In this document: positions 7,337 through 16,204 of the stretch, piece by piece
Layout of the letters: each line of letters starts with the position of its first letter
Position numbering within the stretch: position 1 is the stretch's first letter
Assembly: GCA_003252515.1 (NCBI GenBank)
Contig: QKDR01000018.1
Coordinates: forward strand, 1 to 35,006
DNA length: 35,006 bases
Source of the DNA: Candidatus Delongbacteria bacterium
GTDB lineage: Bacteria; UBA4055
Direction: 5' to 3'
Position numbers and translations under genes: made by a program
The notes under the pieces: model-generated
What the model saw: only the letters and a program-made list of their open reading frames with translations
Databases searched by the model: none
Told to the model about the DNA's origin: nothing

Positions 7337-9094
7337 ATGAAGAGAACCAATAACTGCGGAGAACTGAGAAAAGAGGACTCCGGAAAAAAAGTAGCGATAT
7401 CCGGCTGGGTACACAAGTACAGAAATCTGGGCGGACTGATATTCCTTGACGTCAGGGACAGACACGGGATCACTCAGGTAGTTTTCGATCCGAAAGTTCT
7501 TCCTGATGAAATTATATCAAAAGCAGGATCGTGCAGGAACGAGTTCGTTGTGACCGTTTCCGGAACAGTGCAGATCAAACCGGAACCTAATAAAAATCTT
7601 GCTACTGGCGAGATAGAGATAAATGCCGACGGTATCGTGATCGAGAACGCATCTGTTACTCCGCCTTTCAATTTTCTTAACGGTAAAAGTGACGCGAAAG
7701 AAGAATCAAGACTGCAGTACAGATTTATTGATCTCAGAAGCGAAAAAATGACGAACAACCTCCTTATCCGGCATAAGGTTACAATGGCTGTAAGAAATTA
7801 CCTGTCCGATAAAGGTTTTATAGAAATTGAGACCCCTACATTCAGTAAGAGCACACCCGAGGGAGCTCGAGATTACCTCGTGCCTTCGAGACTTTATCCG
7901 GGAATGTTCTACGCTCTTCCGCAATCGCCTCAGATATACAAACAATTACTGATGGTTGCAGGTCAGGATAAATATTTCCAGATAGCGCGCTGCTACAGAG
8001 ATGAAGATTCCAGAAAAGACAGGCAGCCCGAATTCACTCAGATTGACATTGAACAGAGCTTTGTTTCGCAGGACGAGATATTCGAACTGACAGAGGGTAT
8101 GTTCAGGGATCTGTTCGAGAAAGCCGCGGGGATCAAACTGAAGACCCCGTTCGAAAGAATGCCTTATCAGAAAGCAATGGACGATTACGGTGTGGATAAA
8201 CCGGATCTCCGTTACGGGCTTAAGCTGAAAAACGTTACCGATATAACGAGAAATTCAGGATTTAAAGTTTTTTCAGATGCTCCGTGCGTAAAATTTCTTC
8301 CGGTTCCCGGCATTTCGGAATACAGCAGGAAACAGATCTCTGCGATTGAAGATCATGCAAAACATCTGGGAGCCAAAGGTCTCGCATTCGCTAAATATAT
8401 AGACGGGAAACTTGACGGCGGTATATCCAAGTTTCTCAGTGAAAAAGAAACTTCTGAGATCATTTCCCGTTCAGAACTTAAAGAAAATAACGGGCTTATA
8501 TTCTTCGGAGCGGATAAAGAGGATATGGCAAATAAAGTTCTTGGCGGTGTCCGTATCAAACTTGCGGAAGAACTCAACCTGTATGATCCTGAAGAATTCA
8601 GATTCTGCTGGATAACGGATTTTCCGCTTTTCTCATATAATGAAGAAGAGCAAAGATGGGAAGCCATGCACCACATGTTCACTATGCCTAAACCTGAATT
8701 CCTGCAGGATATGATCGACGGGAAAAACCTTGAAAAAATACTCGGTCAGCTTTATGACCTAGTAGCTAACGGTGTAGAGCTTGCTTCAGGAAGCATAAGG
8801 ATACATAATTCGGAACTTCAGGAAAAAGTGTTCTCCATACTTGGTATGCCTAAGGAAGAATACGAAACGAAATTCGGTGCTATGCTCAATGCTTTCAGAT
8901 TCGGTGCGCCACCGCACGGGGGAATCGCCCCGGGATTGGACAGGCTGGTAGCCATGATCTGCAAAGAGGACTCGATCCGGGATGTGATCGCGTTCCCTAA
9001 AGCTAAGAACCAGAACTGCATGATGATGAATGCGCCGTCGGAAGTATCACAGGATCAGCTTGATGAACTTTTCCTGGAAATCAAAAAACATTAA
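7337..9094 (+). CDS. aspS: Aspartyl-tRNA synthetase (bacterial type)
   Basis: Class IIb synthetase charging tRNA-Asp. The 585 residues match the usual bacterial length, which includes the GAD insertion domain. The N-terminal OB-fold anticodon-binding domain runs through LGGLIFLDVRDRHG. The catalytic core contains PTFSKSTPEGARDYLVPSR, motif 2 (ARCYRDEDSRKDRQPEFTQ, near residue 217) and motif 3 (GIAPGLDRLVAM, near residue 530). Residue 31 is Leu (NLGG). Leu here is associated with discriminating AspRS, whereas His is typical of non-discriminating enzymes that also charge tRNA-Asn, so this enzyme is probably Asp-specific. The chosen start fits the MKRTxxCGELR family N-terminus. It is the first gene of an operon with xseB and fmt. 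Confidence 0.97.
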   Translation: MKRTNNCGELRKEDSGKKVAISGWVHKYRNLGGLIFLDVRDRHGITQVVFDPKVLPDEIISKAGSCRNEFVVTVSGTVQIKPEPNKNLATGEIEINADGIVIENASVTPPFNFLNGKSDAKEESRLQYRFIDLRSEKMTNNLLIRHKVTMAVRNYLSDKGFIEIETPTFSKSTPEGARDYLVPSRLYPGMFYALPQSPQIYKQLLMVAGQDKYFQIARCYRDEDSRKDRQPEFTQIDIEQSFVSQDEIFELTEGMFRDLFEKAAGIKLKTPFERMPYQKAMDDYGVDKPDLRYGLKLKNVTDITRNSGFKVFSDAPCVKFLPVPGISEYSRKQISAIEDHAKHLGAKGLAFAKYIDGKLDGGISKFLSEKETSEIISRSELKENNGLIFFGADKEDMANKVLGGVRIKLAEELNLYDPEEFRFCWITDFPLFSYNEEEQRWEAMHHMFTMPKPEFLQDMIDGKNLEKILGQLYDLVANGVELASGSIRIHNSELQEKVFSILGMPKEEYETKFGAMLNAFRFGAPPHGGIAPGLDRLVAMICKEDSIRDVIAFPKAKNQNCMMMNAPSEVSQDQLDELFLEIKKH

Positions 9095-9107
9095 GACCGG
9101 AGGCTGT

Positions 9108-9311
9108 ATGTCAGAAATGAAATACGAAGACGCGGTAAAAAAACTTACAGATATAATGGAAAAGCTGGAATCAGGAGACATACCTCTCGATAAGACCTTT
9201 GAAATGTACGAAGAGGGCAAAAAGCTTATAGCTTTCTGCAGGAACCAGCTGACCGAAGCTGAAGGTAAAATACTGAAGATATCAAAGAACGGTGCAGAGG
9301 AGATAAAATAA
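9108..9311 (+). CDS. xseB: Exodeoxyribonuclease VII small subunit
   Basis: Small helical subunit of exonuclease VII, which degrades single-stranded DNA together with XseA. The 67-residue protein contains the family signature: YEDAVKKLTDIMEKLESGDI, then PLDKTFEMYEEGKKL and FCRNQLTEAEGKI. I chose ATG 9108 because CCGGAGG ends five bases before it and because it gives the normal family length. A longer in-frame extension would run back into aspS. It lies 13 bases after aspS. No xseA is in this window, so the large subunit must be encoded elsewhere. Its stop codon overlaps the proposed ATA start of fmt. Confidence 0.93.
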   Translation: MSEMKYEDAVKKLTDIMEKLESGDIPLDKTFEMYEEGKKLIAFCRNQLTEAEGKILKISKNGAEEIK

Positions 9312-10249
9312 ACAGAAAATCACTTATATTCATGGGGACACCGGACTTTGCCGTGGGATCTCTCCGCGCACTGCACACCGGCGGATTCGATATAAAAGCA
9401 GTCGTTACTCAACCGGATAAGGAAAGAGGGCGCGGCAGAAAGGTCAGTTTTACTCCCGTGAAAGAAACGGCATTGGAATTGGGACTTCCCGTTCTTCAGC
9501 CTGTGAAAATGAAAGACCCTGCATTCATAGATGAACTTAAAGAACTTAAAGCGGACCTATTTGTAGTCGTCGCTTTCAGGATACTGCCTCAGTCAGTACT
9601 TAATATCCCTCCCCTCGGGTCCGTTAACCTTCACGCATCGCTCCTTCCGCAGTACCGCGGGGCTGCGCCGATAAACCACGCCCTCTTTAACGGAGAGAAA
9701 GAAACCGGAGTTACCGTTTTCTTTCTGAACAGAGGTGTTGATACCGGCGAGATCATATCATCGGAAAAAATAGTGATATTACCTGAAGACAATTACGGAA
9801 GTCTTTATAATAAACTCTCTGCAAGTGGAGCAGCTCTTCTGAAGAGGACGGTATCCGATATTTTTTCCGGTGATTTCACGACAAGACCGCAGGATCAGGA
9901 TGTTTACAGAACGGCGCCAAAGATCGGCCCGGAGGATTTTATTATAAACTGGAATATGGACGCCGAAGATATTGTAAACAGGATCAGAGGGCTCTCACCC
10001 AGACCGGGTGCGTACAGTACTATCGACGGCAGAAAGATCAAGATAATTGAAGCAGCATTCGAGAACACAAAATGCAATGAAAAACCCGGTACTGTAATAG
10101 AAGCGGACCCGAAAAAAAGTATTTTACATATCGCTACAGGATACGGCATACTCAAAGTAAAAAAACTTCAGCCGGAATCGAAACCGGTGACCGACACGAG
10201 CAGCTTTCTAAACGGCAACAGGATAGAACCCGGCGCCAGATTCCTCTAG
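9308..10249 (+). CDS. fmt: Methionyl-tRNA formyltransferase, probable ATA start
   Basis: Formylates initiator Met-tRNA using 10-formyl-tetrahydrofolate. The formyltransferase core is clear: MGTPDFAV near the N-terminus, the catalytic N/H in VNLHASLLPQYRGAAP, and the catalytic Asp in RGVDTGEI. A C-terminal OB-like domain contains PGTVIEADPK and LQPESKPV. The first ATG (9332) has no ribosome-binding site and would remove the first beta strand (normally a RIIF-like segment before MGTPDFA). Eight in-frame codons upstream, starting with ATA at 9308, supply NRKSLIF. That ATA overlaps the xseB TAA and has a GAGGAG site five bases upstream. I therefore extend to 9308; an annotation limited to ATG/GTG/TTG would start at 9332. 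Confidence 0.93.
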   Translation: MNRKSLIFMGTPDFAVGSLRALHTGGFDIKAVVTQPDKERGRGRKVSFTPVKETALELGLPVLQPVKMKDPAFIDELKELKADLFVVVAFRILPQSVLNIPPLGSVNLHASLLPQYRGAAPINHALFNGEKETGVTVFFLNRGVDTGEIISSEKIVILPEDNYGSLYNKLSASGAALLKRTVSDIFSGDFTTRPQDQDVYRTAPKIGPEDFIINWNMDAEDIVNRIRGLSPRPGAYSTIDGRKIKIIEAAFENTKCNEKPGTVIEADPKKSILHIATGYGILKVKKLQPESKPVTDTSSFLNGNRIEPGARFL

Positions 10250-10383
10250 AATAATTCCACGAATGCAATATTTTCCGAATTTCTTAAAGCAATATTTCAA
10301 AGAATACAGCGTGAGTATAATTTTGTTGCAATAAAAACTCTATCGTATTTTGGTGGGGTCAGGATGAATTCTTGACAAAAAAA

Positions 10384-10405
10384 GAGAGCCTTTTAACAGG
10401 CTCTC
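10384..10405 (-). terminator. Intrinsic terminator after the zinc-ribbon membrane protein gene
   Basis: GAGAGCC (10384-10390) pairs with GGCTCTC (10399-10405) across an eight-base loop. On the minus strand a run of seven T residues follows directly. No comparable T-run follows on the plus strand, so fmt does not have an obvious terminator of its own in the 189-base gap. Confidence 0.85.
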
Positions 10406-10438
10406 CACTTATTAATACCATTGAATCAGTATGCCGGT

Positions 10439-12373
10439 TTATTTAATATCATTAATAGCGTTTTCCTGAGCTTCAGCAGCCTCATTACTCTTTTCAACAG
10501 CATCTTTTGCATTTTCAATGTTTGTTTTCTGAGCGTCAATATAATTCTCTGCCGCATTCTTTTCATCAGTTGCCGGTTCTGGTGTTTCCTGAACCTTTTT
10601 TTCAGGAACTGCTTTTTCAGTCTGTTTAACATCCTGAACTGCGGATTCATTTTTATTCATCATTTTCCACCCGAACCATCCGGCTGCTATTACTAAAATA
10701 GCGACAACGATAATTATTATATAAAAGGACATTCCTTTGCCTGAATCGTCGAAAGCAATAACGGATTGTGATGCGTCCTCGTCCTCTTCATCAGCAGATG
10801 CCGTACGATGAGAAGGAGCCGGTTTAGCTCCGGCCGGAGCTCCGAAAGTAGGTTTTCCTACCGGTTCTGACGGTACAGCCTTGTTGTAGCTCGAGAGTTC
10901 ATCTTTCAGCTTTTTCCTCTGATTGACCTCGTTTTCAACTTCGGAAATAAATGACGATGTAATGATCTCTTTAGTTTTACTGTCAAATTCCTCTATGAAT
11001 GAATTCGTAAAATCTATCTGAGATTCGACTCCGAGACTTATTTCATTACTAGAAGAGACCAGGGCGTCCTTGTCCTTTTTTATATTTCCGGGTTCTGAAT
11101 ATTTTACTTTCTCAGACGTGACCCTAGATTTGAAATTCATAACTTCATTCAGCCATTCAAGCTTCTGCTCAATTGAAGTCGGGTTTTTAAGCGATTTGAC
11201 GGTATCGTTACATTTTCTGTTCTCGCAGACGAACTGATTTACAGTACCGCAGTTCTTGCAGTATATCTCATTATTCTTGTTCGGAACGCCGAAATTGACC
11301 TTGCTTCCGCATACTTTACATTTTTCCACTGAGAATACACCGCAGGTAGGACAGGTCGAGAATACGAGCATTCTTCCCTTTCTGTAATTGTAATAGCTTT
11401 TTGATTTGGAATACTGCCACTTGATACCGTCTGATATAAGGTAATAGTCACTGTGTCCGTGCTTTGCGCCGCAGTCGCAGGTCTTCACCTTGATATCATT
11501 GCCGCATTTACAGCTTAGGGCGTCATAATTGAGAGAGAACTGATTGCTCTGTCCGCATTTGTCGCAGACTATTTTCTGCTCTTCTCTTCCGCAGACCCTG
11601 CAGTCAAAATAGGCGGTTTCATTATATATGTTCTCAAAATTTATTTTCTTGTCAAGCACATCGTCTTCATGCTCATCGTAGAACTGATTGACTATCCTTC
11701 TTTCTTCTTCTTTCTTCTCTTCTTTTTCCGTAAGCTCCTTAGCTTTCCAGAAATTCTTAATTTTATCAAGTTCCTGTTTTTCTTCAGGTGTCGGCACCTT
11801 ATCACTTATCTCTTTTGGTTCTTCCTTCAATGATATAGAAGGTTCTTCCTTATCTACTGTTACAACTGGTTCTATCACCGGTTCTTTTTGCAGTACAGGT
11901 TCGGGTTTTACTTCCGGCTCAGGAGTTTCTTTTACAGAGGACGGGCCCCTGTCTGATAAGTCAATCTCCTGATCATATGTAATAAAAGACCTTTCCTGTT
12001 TTTCCTTCTTTTTAAGTTCTTCGACTGGAACCTTTACTTCTTTAACGACAGTTGCTTTCGGGCTCTCTTTTATGACAAAAACCCTCTTGTCAAGATCTTT
12101 ATTTGTTTTTCTGTAGATGAATTCGTCAATTCTTGCTTTTTCATCATTGTTCTTTGGAGTTCTGAGTACTTTGATCTGATTTCCGCAACTTGGTTTTGAA
12201 CATCTGATGCTGTGTTCAAGGCCGCAATCGGCACAGATCACTATTCCCGGCTTGCTGGAATCAGTAAAAGAATCGGCCGCTCCGCATCCTTCGCATGTTT
12301 CTTTGCTGATCTCTTTACATACCGGGCACCTGCCGTACAGTCCGAATTTGTAGCTTGATTTTACTTCCGCCAT
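10439..12373 (-). CDS. Membrane-anchored multi-zinc-ribbon protein, unknown function (644 aa)
   Basis: Not a family I can name. The N-terminal part has a cysteine module (CPVC, CEGC, CADC, CSKPSC). A proline/glutamate/lysine-rich low-complexity linker follows (about residues 115-240). Two further modules come next: CRVC, CDKC, CKC, CDC, and then CPTC, CKVC, CKNC, CENRKC. These look like three repeated double zinc ribbons. A charged helical stretch leads to one transmembrane segment (about residues 550-572, FYIIIIVVAILVIAAGWFGW), followed by a 72-residue Glu/Lys/Ala/Asn-rich tail. Without a signal peptide, the zinc ribbons should be cytoplasmic and the tail periplasmic. The gene is monocistronic between its own promoter and terminator, divergent from priA. 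A ribosome-binding site (GGAGA) precedes the ATG. Confidence 0.85.
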   Translation of the reverse strand: MAEVKSSYKFGLYGRCPVCKEISKETCEGCGAADSFTDSSKPGIVICADCGLEHSIRCSKPSCGNQIKVLRTPKNNDEKARIDEFIYRKTNKDLDKRVFVIKESPKATVVKEVKVPVEELKKKEKQERSFITYDQEIDLSDRGPSSVKETPEPEVKPEPVLQKEPVIEPVVTVDKEEPSISLKEEPKEISDKVPTPEEKQELDKIKNFWKAKELTEKEEKKEEERRIVNQFYDEHEDDVLDKKINFENIYNETAYFDCRVCGREEQKIVCDKCGQSNQFSLNYDALSCKCGNDIKVKTCDCGAKHGHSDYYLISDGIKWQYSKSKSYYNYRKGRMLVFSTCPTCGVFSVEKCKVCGSKVNFGVPNKNNEIYCKNCGTVNQFVCENRKCNDTVKSLKNPTSIEQKLEWLNEVMNFKSRVTSEKVKYSEPGNIKKDKDALVSSSNEISLGVESQIDFTNSFIEEFDSKTKEIITSSFISEVENEVNQRKKLKDELSSYNKAVPSEPVGKPTFGAPAGAKPAPSHRTASADEEDEDASQSVIAFDDSGKGMSFYIIIIVVAILVIAAGWFGWKMMNKNESAVQDVKQTEKAVPEKKVQETPEPATDEKNAAENYIDAQKTNIENAKDAVEKSNEAAEAQENAINDIK

Positions 12374-12429
12374 ATACTATCTCCATTTTCAAATATCCAA
12401 AACCGTCCGCATCTCCTGCAGTTACTCGT

Positions 12430-12458
12430 AAAATAAGATTAAATCTTTCGTTATGCAA
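12430..12458 (-). promoter_or_regulatory. Promoter of the zinc-ribbon protein gene
   Basis: On the minus strand TTGCAT (12453-12458), a 17-base spacer and TATTTT (12430-12435) precede the gene, with a leader of about 50 bases. The same TTGCAT -35 appears before the 3543-2165 gene pair. Confidence 0.5.
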
Positions 12459-12497
12459 TCATTAAATAAAAAATGTTGAAAAAATATTGTTTTTTGT

Positions 12498-12525
12498 TTG
12501 ATTTATTAATTCTAAATCTTATAAT
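12498..12525 (+). promoter_or_regulatory. Promoter of priA, almost abutting the start codon
   Basis: TTGATT (12498-12503), a 16-base spacer and a perfect TATAAT (12520-12525). Transcription would start about one to three bases before the priA ATG at 12534. No ribosome-binding site is present, so the mRNA is probably leaderless. Confidence 0.6.
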
Positions 12526-12533
12526 TAAGCCTT

Positions 12534-14918
12534 ATGAAAAATGCGGATGACATTAAATATATCAAAGTAGTCCTGCCTCTCCCGATAAGAGAAGAATTTA
12601 CTTACAGTCTGAAAGCCGTTCACGAAGATATTATCGGAAGACGTGTAGCGGTTGCTTTCAGAGGAAGAAATATGGTAGGTTATGTCATTTCGGAAGCCGG
12701 ACCTGTACCGGATAAAAAGATCAGCAAGATATCCGGATTTTTGGATGACGGACCTGTATTCACACGTGATATGATCAGATTCTTGAAATGGATATCCGGT
12801 TATTATTTATGTTCGTTAGGTGAAGTGATGAAACTGGCGCTTCCTGCAGTACTTTCAGGTCAGACTGTAAAGAAAATTTTCTACATTAAAAGCGGAAATA
12901 ATATTACTCACGCAGAAGAAGCTATATTAAATTATTGTGAGCAGTTCGGACCTGCGGGAATTGATGAATTAATAAGAACCTTCGGGAACGATTCTTCAAA
13001 GATCGTATCAGCGCTCATAAGAAAAGGTTTCGCGAAAACAGAATATGAATTTCTATCAGAAAAAAAAGAAATTCTCCTGATCGCTTACAGACTGACCGGC
13101 AGAAGCACAGATGATAAAAAACTGAAAAACATTCCAGACCTTTTTCCCGAATCGGGTATTGTACTCCGAAAAGAACTTAGGACAATTGGATTGTCACAGG
13201 TTCTCGCAGAAAGAGCTGTATCTGCAGGCGTACTTGAAAAGATCAGAATCAGAAAAAACCATATTCATCAGCTTATGTCGGAAAATATTATACCGGCAGA
13301 CAGTTTAACTCTAAATTCTGAACAGGAAAAATGTGCGGTTCCCGTTATCGCGAAGATCCGTAACAGAGAACACGCCGCTTTCCTTCTTTACGGAATTACC
13401 GGAAGCGGAAAAACCGCTGTTTATATTCGGCTTGTAGCAGAAGCTCTGAGTTCAGGAAGCACGGCACTGATTCTTGTTCCGGAAATATCTCTAACGCCTC
13501 AGACTGTCAGGCAGTTCAGGTCACATCTTGGCAATACTGTAGCTGTTTTGCACAGCAGAATGAGCGACCTGGAAAGATACGAAACATGGGACAAACTGCG
13601 TAGAGGCATCTACAGAGTAGCTGTCGGGCCAAGGTCCGCAGTTTTCGCGCCGCTGGAGAATCTCGGTATAATAATCGTTGACGAGGAACATGATCAGTCG
13701 TACAAACAATCAGAAAATTCTCCCCGGTACTGCGCCAAAAATTCCTCGGTCATACGTGCATACATGAACGGTATTCCCGTCGTACTGGGTTCGGCAACAC
13801 CCTCAGCTGAATCGTTTTATAATACTTTTACCGGCAAATACGTTCTTCTGGAACTTAAGAACAGGTTCAGCGATGCTAAACTTCCGGACATAAAGATCGT
13901 AAAAAAAGAAAATATAGGGACTCTTTTTGAGAATTTTACTGTCAGAATAATTAAACGCGAACTCGACCTGTCACGAAAAGTTATCGTACTTCAGAACAGA
14001 AGAGGTTATTCTCCGGTTCTTATCTGCGGTTCATGCAGAGAATCTGTTCTATGTCCCAACTGCTCGGTCACTCTTACATATCATCTTTCTAAAAAGCAGC
14101 TTATCTGCCATTACTGCGGTTATTTCGAGAAAAGCAGAAATACGTGCCCTAAATGCGGGGAGGAGAACATTTATTTCAGAGGGGCCGGAACGGAACAGGT
14201 CGAAGAAGAACTTAAAAAATTATTCCCTGATATTCCTGTTTACAGAATGGATCAGGATACAACTAGAAAGAAAGACGGTCACAGCAGCATATTAGATAAA
14301 TTCGGGAAATCCGGAGCGGCAATTCTGACTGGTACAAAAATGATCGCGAAAGGACTTGACTTCCATGATGTGTCCGTAGTATGTATTGTAAATATCGATT
14401 CGGAGCTTATTTTCCCCGATTTCAGATCTGACGAGAGAGCTTTTCAGCTTATCGAGCAGGTGGCGGGAAGAGCGGGAAGAGGCAAGATAGAAGGCGAGGT
14501 CGTTTTACAGTCTTTCAACGATCATGCAGGTGTTCTGGAATATGTTAAAGATCACAATTACACTGAATTCCTTAAGAATGAGCTGAAATTGAGAGAAATG
14601 ACATCTTATCCGCCTTTTTCCAGGATAATTAAACTGACCCTTAGTTCGAGAAACCTTCCCGAACTAAGAACGGAAGCGATGAAACTTTTCACCGCATTTA
14701 TATCAAAAAACAAAAACTGCGTGATCTACAGACCTGTTGAGAGAATGGTCCTGAAAGTTAACAATATATTTCGGTTGTATATTCTGATAAAATCACTTAT
14801 AATTAATGACAGGAACGGAACAATGTCCCGTAAACTTGTGACAAACACACTCGCCGGGCACAAAAGTTCCTCAAAAATTAAAATTGATATCGACGTGGAT
14901 CCTGTTGATCTGATGTAA
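12534..14918 (+). CDS. priA: Primosomal protein N' (replication restart helicase)
   Basis: 3'-5' DNA helicase that recognises stalled forks and reloads the replicative helicase. The 794 residues contain the N-terminal DNA-binding domain (VVLPLPIREEFTYSL), Walker A GITGSGKT at 287-294, and the DEEH box at 383-386. Eight zinc-binding cysteines (498, 501, 507, 510, 525, 528, 538, 541) are all present. Helicase motifs V and VI are present too, including TGTKMIAKGLDFHDV and QVAGRAGRG. It is somewhat longer than E. coli PriA but complete. The start is supported by the MKNADDIKYIKVVLP N-terminus. It is divergent from the zinc-ribbon gene, and the exported-protein gene follows 21 bases later. Confidence 0.97.
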   Translation: MKNADDIKYIKVVLPLPIREEFTYSLKAVHEDIIGRRVAVAFRGRNMVGYVISEAGPVPDKKISKISGFLDDGPVFTRDMIRFLKWISGYYLCSLGEVMKLALPAVLSGQTVKKIFYIKSGNNITHAEEAILNYCEQFGPAGIDELIRTFGNDSSKIVSALIRKGFAKTEYEFLSEKKEILLIAYRLTGRSTDDKKLKNIPDLFPESGIVLRKELRTIGLSQVLAERAVSAGVLEKIRIRKNHIHQLMSENIIPADSLTLNSEQEKCAVPVIAKIRNREHAAFLLYGITGSGKTAVYIRLVAEALSSGSTALILVPEISLTPQTVRQFRSHLGNTVAVLHSRMSDLERYETWDKLRRGIYRVAVGPRSAVFAPLENLGIIIVDEEHDQSYKQSENSPRYCAKNSSVIRAYMNGIPVVLGSATPSAESFYNTFTGKYVLLELKNRFSDAKLPDIKIVKKENIGTLFENFTVRIIKRELDLSRKVIVLQNRRGYSPVLICGSCRESVLCPNCSVTLTYHLSKKQLICHYCGYFEKSRNTCPKCGEENIYFRGAGTEQVEEELKKLFPDIPVYRMDQDTTRKKDGHSSILDKFGKSGAAILTGTKMIAKGLDFHDVSVVCIVNIDSELIFPDFRSDERAFQLIEQVAGRAGRGKIEGEVVLQSFNDHAGVLEYVKDHNYTEFLKNELKLREMTSYPPFSRIIKLTLSSRNLPELRTEAMKLFTAFISKNKNCVIYRPVERMVLKVNNIFRLYILIKSLIINDRNGTMSRKLVTNTLAGHKSSSKIKIDIDVDPVDLM

Positions 14919-14939
14919 AATTTTTGCGGGGGAAAGCAA

Positions 14940-16193
14940 ATGAAACTGATGAGATTAATATTACTGTGCGTTTTTATTTTTGTAAGCGGCGTCTGGTCCG
15001 CAAGCGAGCTTGATTTCTCAAAAAAGAGAAATTATTTCTTAGGCGAGGGCGAGTTCGGATCAGTGTCTTTTCAGCTTAAAAGCGCAGAAACATATAATTT
15101 CGAATCAGGCATCAGCAAACCTTTCGTACTGAAGAAACTCAATAATAACGGTCTGATCCAGGTAATATTTGACGCCCGTACGATGGAGGCAAGCGACCTG
15201 ACTGACGGAAAGACTTTCACTACTTCGTTCGTTTTTACAAAGAAGAACATCGGCAAAAAAGAACTTCTCAATGTTTCCGCCATCTACAGACCGGAGCTTC
15301 GTTTTGTTACAAGCGACTCGCTTTTCATGGACTTCGTAAAACTAGATTTTACACCTGACAACAGAACATTTACACTGAAGATAAATTCTCTTAAAAAGAT
15401 CAGCGACCTTGTGATCGATGATCCGAAAAACCTCATTAAATTCGGAGAAGACGACAAACTATCCCTTGAAAAGGGCATTAATGAGATAACAGTTACTTTA
15501 AACGCAGAAGATAATTTTTCGGAAGAAGTTCAGATATACAGAAAACTGAACGAAGGTAAGATAAATCAGCTTTATTTCCTTGTGTCGGCCAAAAACTTCA
15601 AATCTGTCAGTACAGAAACTGAGACCGGCGATGTTACAGAAGAAGAGGTACGGCAAATGATGCTTGAAGACTCACTTGAACAGGCGGGTCTTTATTCGGA
15701 CATGCAGGATACCTCAGCTAACGGCGGATCCGGCGATTCATACCCCATGTTCAGCCTGATGTCCCTTATAGTTATAGCTTTTATGGCGTTAATCGTTCTG
15801 ATCCTCATAATATTAATCGTTTTAAGGAAAAAAGACCCGTTATTTGATACATACCAGACTTTCTTTGACGATGTCGCCACTCTGACTAAAATACCGGTAA
15901 AAGGTGTGAATCTTGATAAATCGATCGAAGAGATCATGATGATCCTTCTGGAAAAATTCGAATACGGTCAGGAAGAGAAAAAACAAACCGAGACAAAAAG
16001 AGTTCTTAAAAAACCTGCCGGAATTAAAACACCTCCGGGATTAGAGAAGAAAACAGAAGAGAAATCTGTCTCGATCGACCTGAACTTCAATGACGTTCAA
16101 AACGACCAACAGGCACCTGAACCGGAAAAGCCTGCAACATCATCCGGAGAAAAGAAAATATCAAGAGGATTCGATTTCCTTGACGAAGATTAG
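14940..16193 (+). CDS. Exported single-pass membrane protein with cytoplasmic tail, unknown function (417 aa)
   Basis: Family not recognised. Residues 1-20 form a signal peptide (MKLMRLILLCVFIFVSGVWS). About 250 residues of beta-rich periplasmic sequence follow, with motifs resembling tandem immunoglobulin-like domains (KLDFTPDNRTFTLKINSL). A strong transmembrane helix at about 272-296 (LMSLIVIAFMALIVLILIIL) leads to a charged cytoplasmic tail of about 120 residues, rich in Lys, Glu and Pro. The overall plan (signal peptide, beta domains, one helix, tail) recalls BatD proteins, which accompany vWA-domain Bat proteins. The next gene does carry a vWA motif, but I see no BatD sequence signature. 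The ribosome-binding site is GGGGGAA, and the two genes are 11 bases apart. Confidence 0.8.
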   Translation: MKLMRLILLCVFIFVSGVWSASELDFSKKRNYFLGEGEFGSVSFQLKSAETYNFESGISKPFVLKKLNNNGLIQVIFDARTMEASDLTDGKTFTTSFVFTKKNIGKKELLNVSAIYRPELRFVTSDSLFMDFVKLDFTPDNRTFTLKINSLKKISDLVIDDPKNLIKFGEDDKLSLEKGINEITVTLNAEDNFSEEVQIYRKLNEGKINQLYFLVSAKNFKSVSTETETGDVTEEEVRQMMLEDSLEQAGLYSDMQDTSANGGSGDSYPMFSLMSLIVIAFMALIVLILIILIVLRKKDPLFDTYQTFFDDVATLTKIPVKGVNLDKSIEEIMMILLEKFEYGQEEKKQTETKRVLKKPAGIKTPPGLEKKTEEKSVSIDLNFNDVQNDQQAPEPEKPATSSGEKKISRGFDFLDED

Positions 16194-16204
16194 ATCTTTT
16201 ATAT

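Noticed and set aside
10250-10380. Direct repeat GCAATATTT at 10265 and 10289 in the gap after fmt
   Set aside because: Only nine bases, two copies, in AT-rich DNA; no flanking gene or site gives it meaning. No tRNA or small RNA could be made out in the gap.
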